Shown: one piece after another, positions 1 through 3,533 of the stretch
Layout: each line of letters opens with the position of its first letter
Position numbering within the stretch: the first letter of the stretch is position 1
Assembly (NCBI GenBank): GCA_030038035.1
Contig: JASHPP010000019.1
Location: forward strand, 1 to 5,701
Source: Trebonia sp.
GTDB taxonomy: Bacteria; Actinomycetota; Actinomycetes; Streptosporangiales; Streptosporangiaceae
DNA: 5,701 nt
Reading direction: 5' to 3'
Program-made: the position numbers and the translations under genes
Notes under the pieces: generated by a model
The model's input: only the letters and a program-made list of their open reading frames with translations
Told to the model about the DNA's origin: nothing
Database searches by the model: none

Positions 1-26
1 TGCACATTTGCGATACGGTTTGCCGC

Positions 27-1478
27 ATGGCTAGAGATCTCTCCTTGCTCGTCGATGAACTTCGGCGTGCCGGCGGCGACTCAATGAACGTTGAGGTCAA
101 GGCTGCTGGCGGGGGCCTGCCGGACAGTCTCACGCCATCGCTAAGCGCGCTGGCCAACCTGCCTGGCGGTGGCACCATTATCTTGGGCTTGGACGAGCAG
201 AGCGGCTTCCGGCCGGTGCCGCTGGCTAATCGGCAGGCGCTCAAGCAGGGCCTGGCGGGCAGGGCTCGGGGGTTCGAGCCGCCAGTGGTCGTTGATATCG
301 GCGACGGGACAGTCGACGGCGCTCCAGTGATCGTGGCGCTGGTACACGAGTGCGACCCCTCGGCTAAGCCGTGCCGCGTAGCGTCGAGCGGCAAGGCATA
401 CCTGCGGGGTTACGACGGCGACTTCCAGCTCTCGCACCTGGAAGAGCAGGCGTTCATCGCGGCGCGCAGGCCGCCGATATTCGATCGCGCTCCCGTCGAG
501 GGGGCTGTCTTCTCCGACCTCGACCCTGAACTGGTGGGCAGCTACGTGCAGAGCGTGAGGCGCAGCGAGCCGCAGGGACTGGGAAAGTTCGAGGACCAGA
601 TGGAACTCCTTCGTCGCGCGTGCGTCATTACCGCAGACAACGTGCCGACGGTCGCCGGCATCCTGGCCTTGGGCCTGTACCCGCAGCAGTTCTTTCCCCG
701 GTTCGTCATCCAGGCCGCCGCCGAGCCGCTCCAAGGCGCTCCTGCCGGGGCCCGTGCCCGCAACCAGGCCAAGATTGCGGGCCCCATTCCTCACATGCTC
801 GACCAGGCGCTGGAGTGGGCCCGCCGCACCTTCGACACCTTCATCGTCACCGAGGCGGACGGCAGCGTGCACGACCGCTACGCCTACCCGCTTGTCGCCT
901 TCCGGGAACTGATCGCGAACGCGCTCATCCACCGTGACCTGGATGCATGGTCGGCCGGGCTCGCCATCGAGGTCAGACTCCGCCGCGACCGGCTCGTCAT
1001 CGCCAACCCCGGTGGCCTGTACGGGATCAACGTCGAGCGGCTGGGACGCGATCCGGTCACCTCGCCTCGCAACCGTCAGCTGGTAGAAATCTGCCAGCAC
1101 GTCTACTCAGCCGCAACAGGCGCGCGAGCCGTTGAAGCCCTCGCTACCGGCATCCCTCTGGTCACGGAGGCTGTGAGGGAAGCGGGGCTCCCACCTGCCC
1201 GGTACTTCGATTCCGGTATCCGGTTCACGGCCCTGCTGAGGCAGCAGTCGCAGCCAGCGCCGCCAACCGCAACCGCGACCGCGGTACCTGTCCTGTCAGG
1301 CCGCGACCAGTTGATATACGACCTCCTGGCGAGCGCGCCGCGCACGGCCTCGGAACTCGCCGCTCAGACCCAGCTGTCCGCCGACACCGTTCGCCGGAGT
1401 CTGCGTGCCCTTCGGGACCAGGGACTCGTCCGGCAGCATGGGGGACGAGGCCGGAAAACCACCTATCAACGGGCGTAA
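27..1478 (+). CDS. AlbA_2 / HATPase_c_4 / winged-helix putative transcriptional regulator
   Basis: A 483-residue protein with three recognisable parts. Residues ~15-145 resemble the AlbA_2 (Schlafen-AlbA) nucleic-acid-binding domain, with E23-x-K25 and the A43-N44-x-x-G-G...G54-x-D56 signature. Residues ~285-400 resemble a GHKL-type HATPase_c_4 module: an N-box-like E294-x3-N298 in FRELIANALIHRDL and a glycine loop N327-P-G-G-x-Y-G333. A Pro/Ala/Thr-rich linker (~405-423) leads to a C-terminal winged-helix at 424-483, whose recognition helix is probably ADTVRRSLRALRDQG. This order is that of the COG2865 'RecG-related' regulators, presumed cytoplasmic DNA-binding proteins; target and ligand are unknown. 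The ATG at 27 has no clear ribosome binding site and the frame stays open to the left edge, so the true start may be upstream, although the first residues already match where such proteins usually begin. No strong terminator follows the TAA. It lies immediately left of an integration site, so it may be accessory cargo. Confidence 0.88.
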   Translation: MARDLSLLVDELRRAGGDSMNVEVKAAGGGLPDSLTPSLSALANLPGGGTIILGLDEQSGFRPVPLANRQALKQGLAGRARGFEPPVVVDIGDGTVDGAPVIVALVHECDPSAKPCRVASSGKAYLRGYDGDFQLSHLEEQAFIAARRPPIFDRAPVEGAVFSDLDPELVGSYVQSVRRSEPQGLGKFEDQMELLRRACVITADNVPTVAGILALGLYPQQFFPRFVIQAAAEPLQGAPAGARARNQAKIAGPIPHMLDQALEWARRTFDTFIVTEADGSVHDRYAYPLVAFRELIANALIHRDLDAWSAGLAIEVRLRRDRLVIANPGGLYGINVERLGRDPVTSPRNRQLVEICQHVYSAATGARAVEALATGIPLVTEAVREAGLPPARYFDSGIRFTALLRQQSQPAPPTATATAVPVLSGRDQLIYDLLASAPRTASELAAQTQLSADTVRRSLRALRDQGLVRQHGGRGRKTTYQRA

Positions 1479-1536
1479 CGTGACTTGGCCGAGGCCGGAA
1501 TCTAGTCTGAAGGTCGGCATAACCGCTCCCACCGGC

Positions 1537-1589
1537 CCCGTCCGTGGCCTTTTCCGCCCCCGTCCGTAAACTAGTCCCTGCCCGTCCGT
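1537..1589. repeat. Three direct repeats CCCGTCCGT with exact 22-bp period
   Basis: CCCGTCCGT occurs at 1537-1545, 1559-1567 and 1581-1589, start-to-start 22 bp each time, about two helical turns. The 13-bp spacers differ between copies, so only the motif is conserved. Copies 1 and 3 continue with GG and copy 2 with AA. The cluster ends ~120 bp left of the tRNA-Tyr core. Same-face phasing beside a tRNA core is typical of arm-type sites for a tyrosine integrase or of excisionase sites; that role is inferred. Confidence 0.75.
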
Positions 1590-1711
1590 GGACCGCGCGC
1601 ACCCCGAAACCCGGCGCCCACGGGCGCATAGCGGACGGCGGCCGTCCCAAATCCCGCCTCGGAACGCATAACCACAGGTTAGCGGCATAAGCCTCGGATA
1701 GGAGGATAGGG

Positions 1712-1764
1712 CTGTAAAACCGTTGGCTTCGCCTACCCAGGTTCGAACCCTGGACCTGCCACCA
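1712..1764 (+). mobile_element. Attachment-site core: 3' half of a tRNA-Tyr gene
   Basis: The sequence reads as the 3' part of a class II (long variable arm) tRNA. It contains anticodon loop CTGTAAA (1712-1718, anticodon GTA, Tyr), 3' anticodon strand ACCGT (1719-1723), a variable arm with GGC-TTC-GCC, and a T-arm CCAGG-TTCGAAC-CCTGG (1737-1753). The 3' acceptor strand ACCTGCC (1754-1760), discriminator A and encoded CCA follow. The bases before 1712 (TAGGG) cannot pair with ACCGT, and no D-arm or matching 5' acceptor GGCAGGT is present. Identity therefore stops at the anticodon loop, a known crossover position for tRNA-targeting tyrosine integrases; SLP1 of Streptomyces uses a tRNA-Tyr gene. 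It is not a functional tRNA here. The tail of an integrase gene lies ~140 bp downstream and points towards it, as in pSAM2-like elements. Confidence 0.75.
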
Positions 1765-1779
1765 CACAAAACACCAGCT

Positions 1780-1799
1780 CAGGGGGTGTCGCACCCCTG
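1780..1799. other. Stem-loop just downstream of the tRNA-Tyr fragment
   Basis: GGGGTG (1783-1788) pairs with CACCCC (1792-1797) around a TCG loop, and outer CA/TG pairs can form if one G is bulged. No T-run follows, so it is at best a weak terminator. It may be the former tRNA processing or termination hairpin, or simply structure within the attachment-site arm. Confidence 0.45.
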
Positions 1800-1818
1800 G
1801 GCCTTCCCGGCCTATGCA

Positions 1819-1873
1819 GCCAGATGCCACCAGGGGCGGCCAGATGCCGGTAGCCGTGGGATATGCGTGGGAT
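1819..1873. repeat. Two pairs of direct repeats between tRNA core and integrase
   Basis: GCCAGATGCC occurs at 1819-1828 and 1839-1848 (20 bp apart). CGTGGGAT occurs at 1855-1862 and 1866-1873 (11 bp apart, one helical turn). They lie between the tRNA-Tyr core and the integrase stop codon, where the int-proximal arm of such elements sits. Integrase or excisionase binding is inferred from position and phasing only. Confidence 0.6.
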
Positions 1874-1907
1874 GGATCGCGCTGGAGCCAGGACTCCGAG
1901 GGCGTCA

Positions 1908-2095
1908 TCAGAACTCCCGCAAAGCGGTGTCGATGCGCATATTGGCTACTTTGTCGCCGCCGTCGATGCACTTCGCATAGACGCGAAGCAGGACGTCGAC
2001 GCTGTGCCCGGCACGTTCAGCGACCTGAGTCGCGGGTACCCCGGCGTTGAGCCAGAGGGAGACGGCAGCGTGCCGCAGATCGTAGGGCCGGGCCC
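1908..2095 (-). pseudogene. int: Tyrosine recombinase (integrase), C-terminal fragment
   Basis: About 62 codons of a tyrosine-family site-specific recombinase, read right to left and ending at TGA (1908-1910). It carries RPYDLRHAAVSLWLNAGV, whose LRH supplies the second catalytic Arg and its His. AERAGHS contains the next catalytic His, and LLRVYAKCID contains the nucleophile Tyr. The wording is typical of integrases of actinomycete integrative conjugative elements (pSAM2/SLP1 type). The N-terminal arm-binding and core-binding domains and the first catalytic Arg, roughly 300 or more residues, are absent. To the right of ~2095 the same frame stays open but only as the antisense of other genes, so the fragment cannot recombine DNA by itself. 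It points at the tRNA-Tyr attachment core, as int genes normally do. Confidence 0.85.
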
Positions 2096-2250
2096 TGCGC
2101 TGCCTTGAGGAAGCCGAGCAGCTCACACCAGAGCAGACCCGCACACACCGCATCGCCCGTGCCGTGACCCGTGACCTCATCCAGCTCTCGGGCACGCGGC
2201 CCAGACCCGAACTGCGCGACATGGCCGAGCGGTTCGGAGTCACACTCTGA
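2086..2250 (+). pseudogene. XRE/TPR-type regulator, C-terminal fragment
   Basis: An open frame of 54 codons ending at TGA (2248-2250), with an in-frame TAG at 2083 and no start codon or ribosome binding site. The residues (RALRCLEEAEQLTPEQTRTH...LRDMAERFGVTL) have the pattern of the extreme C-terminus of Streptomyces helix-turn-helix proteins with TPR-like repeats: an 'A-L-x-x-L-x-x-A-E-x-L-x-P-E-x-x-R' segment, then a basic helix ending 'P-E-L-R-x-x-A-x-R-x-G-V'. The DNA-binding N-terminus is missing, and its place is taken by the opposed integrase tail. The family call is recognition from memory and is tentative. That this is the 3' end of a real gene is better supported, because two small ORFs follow with operon-like spacing (26 nt to the next ATG). 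Confidence 0.5.
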
Positions 2251-2276
2251 GTAACCCGAGTACGAGGATCAAAGTC

Positions 2277-2423
2277 ATGGCCAAGAACGACCCGCCGAAA
2301 AAGCAGCCCTGCCCGGCCTGCAACGGCCAGGGCGGATGGTGGGAGACTGGCAACGGTGAGAAGTTCGAGAACCGGCAATGGGTCAAGTGCCCGGCGTGCA
2401 ACGGGACAGGCATCGCGCGTTGA
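2277..2423 (+). CDS. Small DnaJ-type zinc-finger protein (two CxxCxGxG motifs)
   Basis: A 48-residue protein starting at ATG with GAGG (2264-2267) 9 nt upstream. After a basic N-terminus (MAKNDPPKKQP) come two CPACNG motifs of the CxxCxGxG class, CPACNGQGG and CPACNGTG, separated by about 23 residues with a Trp pair. Two CxxC pairs can bind one zinc ion, as half of the DnaJ cysteine-rich domain does. There is no J-domain, so it is not a DnaJ co-chaperone. Short proteins of this kind are common in actinomycete mobile elements, and their role is unknown. Its TGA overlaps the next start codon by 4 nt (TTGA), implying translational coupling. Confidence 0.75.
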   Translation: MAKNDPPKKQPCPACNGQGGWWETGNGEKFENRQWVKCPACNGTGIAR

Positions 2424-2839
2424 CTGACCCACTCCAGTGCCCAGAATGCGGCGGAAATGGCCAGCAGGTCATCGGCCCGCTCCGCATGGCATGCCCGTTC
2501 TGCCGCGGTCACGGTTACGTTGGTGACGACAACGAACCCGCCGGGCAACACGACGAGCCTCATCCAGCAGCACGACCGGTGTGGGAGGAATCAGCTGCGC
2601 GGACGCTCGCCGTCTGCCGCGTCTGCTTCGGCGCGGGGAAGGTCGTCAGCCTAGGCGGAACCGGTGAGCCGACCGGCGTCGTAGTCGAGCTTCCCTGCCC
2701 AGCGTGCTCAAGAGCAAAAGCGTCCCCGAAAAACGCGCGCCCGATGGCTTCAAGGGCGCTCGCCTGCGGCTCCCGCCAGGCGCGGGCCGAGCCCGCGCGA
2801 ATGGATCGAGAGCTGAAGACGCGAAGTGCCGGAGACTGA
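2420..2839 (+). CDS. DnaJ-type cysteine-rich zinc-finger protein (four CxxC motifs)
   Basis: A 139-residue protein if it starts at TTG 2420, inside the previous stop (TTGA overlap), with GGGACAGG (2403-2410) upstream as a plausible Shine-Dalgarno. An in-frame ATG at 2378 would give 153 residues but overlaps the previous gene by 46 nt without a clear ribosome binding site. Four cysteine pairs occur in order: CPECGGNG, CPFCRGHG, CRVCFGAG and CPAC. That is the number of a complete DnaJ zinc domain (two zinc sites), with a ~40-residue insert between the second and third. The fourth motif lacks G-x-G (CPACSRAK). The following ~45 residues are low-information and Arg/Ala-rich, so the original C-terminus may have been replaced. 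No J-domain or substrate-binding domain is present. Likely a nucleic-acid- or protein-binding accessory of the mobile element; function unknown. Confidence 0.65.
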   Translation: MTDPLQCPECGGNGQQVIGPLRMACPFCRGHGYVGDDNEPAGQHDEPHPAARPVWEESAARTLAVCRVCFGAGKVVSLGGTGEPTGVVVELPCPACSRAKASPKNARPMASRALACGSRQARAEPARMDRELKTRSAGD

Positions 2840-2859
2840 GAGCGTGATGAAGGGCGAGC

Positions 2860-3051
2860 ATGACCACCAGGGCCAGGGCCTCAGCGGGGAATGGGCGGGG
2901 GAAGGTCCGCGCCCGGGGCGTCGGCTGTGCCCCGCCCTCTCGCGCGGGGGCGGTGCCGGGCGGGGCGGCCGACGCGCGGCGGCTGTCCCCGCTTCCGGTG
3001 GGCCAATGGTTGCTCGCCGTAACGCAGGTCACGGGCACCACGCTTAGCTGA
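2860..3051 (+). CDS. Possible small hypothetical protein (63 aa)
   Basis: An ORF with a plausible ribosome binding site (AAGGG about 5 nt before the ATG). About nine in ten third codon positions are G or C, the bias of coding DNA in this kind of genome. The predicted product is basic, Arg/Ala/Gly-rich in its first two thirds and more hydrophobic at the end (LPVGQWLLAVTQVTGTTLS). I recognise no domain. The region is also rich in GC palindromes (2918-2975), and an overlapping ORF in another frame (2826-3047) competes, so this may be non-coding. It would be the last gene of the remnant element. Confidence 0.3.
   Translation: MTTRARASAGNGRGKVRARGVGCAPPSRAGAVPGGAADARRLSPLPVGQWLLAVTQVTGTTLS
2918..2975. 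repeat. Nested GC-rich inverted repeats
   Basis: GCGTCGGC (2918-2925) is the exact complement of GCCGACGC (2968-2975). Inside it CCCCGCC (2930-2936) pairs with GGCGGGG (2959-2965). An alternative inner stem is CCGCCC (2932-2937) with GGGCGG (2948-2953). The arms could form a large hairpin or cruciform. No T-run follows. GC-rich coding DNA can produce such pairs by chance, so the function is open. Confidence 0.45.
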
Positions 3052-3064
3052 TCAGTGCGGGTGA

Positions 3065-3214
3065 CCCGTCCAACGGTGCCAACGATTCTTTCGCCGTGAA
3101 AGCACGCCGTCTAGGACGCTCCCGTTGGTCGCGTCTGCGACGGCGCACAAACCGCGCCGCCCTAGACCGTACGCTCCCACGGCAAACCCATTGGCACCTA
3201 TCAGGTTGGACGGG
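3065..3214. repeat. 150-bp interrupted dyad with a two-hairpin head
   Basis: Four collinear arm pairs fold onto each other: CCCGTCCAAC (3065-3074) with 3205-3214, GGTGCCAA (3075-3082) with 3191-3198, GCCGTG (3093-3098) with 3178-3183, and GTCTAGG (3109-3115) with 3161-3167. The two outer stems abut on the left strand but are separated by a 6-nt bulge TATCAG (3199-3204) on the right. The 45-nt head contains hairpin GTCGC-GTCT-GCGAC (3128-3141) and hairpin CGGCGC/GCGCCG (3141-3159) with a 7-nt loop; they share C3141. No credible protein is encoded. Possible identities are a structured non-coding RNA, a replication or transfer origin of the mobile element, or a folded recombination substrate. 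The pairing is seen in the sequence; the role is not established. Confidence 0.65.
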
Positions 3215-3302
3215 GCAGACTCGCTGGCCGTAGTCTTCGCGTCTGTCAAGGCTAGGTTGACGAGAGAATCGCGCGTTCACCCTGTTGCCGGGTATCCTTG
3301 GC

Positions 3303-3378
3303 TTAACCCTAGCTCAGCGGATAGAGCAGCGTTTTGTCGAAGCGTCGGTCGCGGGTTCGAATCCTGCCGGTTCCACCA
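3303..3378 (+). tRNA. tRNA-like sequence, anticodon GUC (Asp by code), probably degenerate
   Basis: Seventy-six nucleotides align to the tRNA cloverleaf, including an encoded CCA. T8-A9 precede D-arm GCTC-AGCGGATA-GAGC (3312-3327). The anticodon arm is GCGTT-TTGTCGA-AGCGT (3329-3345) with two G.U pairs and anticodon GTC (3336-3338). A 5-nt variable loop follows, then T-arm GCGGG-TTCGAAT-CCTGC (3351-3367), 3' acceptor CGGTTCC (3368-3374), discriminator A and CCA. The acceptor stem is defective: the 5' strand TTAACCC forms only four pairs (positions 3-6), with mismatches at 1, 2 and 7. A GG at 3300-3301 could restore the end pairs only by bulging CTT. The body does not resemble a usual bacterial tRNA-Asp. 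It is probably a pseudo-tRNA, an element-encoded tRNA, or a tRNA remade by integration. Confidence 0.5.
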
Positions 3379-3382
3379 ATGT

Positions 3383-3398
3383 GATGTCGCAGGACATC
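3383..3398. other. Small hairpin downstream of the tRNA-like gene
   Basis: GATGTC (3383-3388) pairs perfectly with GACATC (3393-3398) across a GCAG tetraloop, 4 nt after the CCA. It lies between the tRNA-like sequence and a strong terminator, so it may be a 3'-end processing signal or part of an attachment-site arm. Confidence 0.4.
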
Positions 3399-3404
3399 GG
3401 AATG

Positions 3405-3436
3405 ACCCCGAACCTATGTCAGGGTTCGGGGTTTGG
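3405..3436 (+). terminator. Rho-independent terminator after the tRNA-like gene
   Basis: ACCCCGAACC (3405-3414) pairs perfectly over 10 bp with GGTTCGGGGT (3423-3432), with loop TATGTCAG, followed by the T-rich stretch TTGGTTGT. The T-rich tract is on the right, so it serves transcripts coming from the tRNA-like sequence. On the other strand no U-tract follows, so it would be weaker for the converging gene that ends at 3534. Confidence 0.75.
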
Positions 3437-3442
3437 TTGTCC

Positions 3443-3478
3443 TCTGTCACGGCTTCTGTCCGGTTTTCTGTCCGGAAT
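3443..3478. repeat. Three TCTGTC repeats with exact 12-bp period
   Basis: TCTGTC starts at 3443, 3455 and 3467. The second and third copies extend to TTCTGTCCGG, and the first reads TCTGTCACGG. They form a short tandem array ~65 bp beyond the CCA of the tRNA-like sequence. Phased short repeats next to a tRNA 3' end are what arm sites of a tRNA-targeting integrase look like. They could also be operator iterons; no regulator or integrase lies adjacent to decide. Confidence 0.65.
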
Positions 3479-3533
3479 CGGTACGAATGTCAGGCTCAGC
3501 TTGATGCGGGACACATTCTCATGTGGCTGCCTC

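Noticed and set aside
141..1100. Long open frame on the - strand (319 codons)
   Set aside because: Antisense of the AlbA_2/HATPase gene. It arises from high GC third-position bias, has no recognisable domain, and the + strand product has clear motifs throughout.
1537..1873. CRISPR array
   Set aside because: Repeats are 8-10 bp with no long repeat units or uniform spacers, and no cas genes are present. They are better explained as protein-binding sites.
1225..1971. - strand open frames running through the tRNA-Tyr fragment
   Set aside because: They translate tRNA and repeat-arm DNA into low-information peptides, a common artefact beside tRNA genes.
1908..2432. Reading the whole 174-codon - strand frame as one protein
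   Set aside because: Only the part up to ~2095 is integrase. The rest is antisense to the regulator tail and the first zinc-finger gene.
2646..3041. - strand 131-codon open frame
   Set aside because: Antisense to the second zinc-finger gene and GC-rich palindromic DNA, with no motif.
3052..3249. Possible 65-aa protein from TTG on the - strand through the dyad
   Set aside because: No ribosome binding site, and it lies wholly inside the dyad whose symmetry explains the sequence better. The TTGACA at 3244-3249 (- strand) was considered as a -35 box but has no -10 at suitable spacing.
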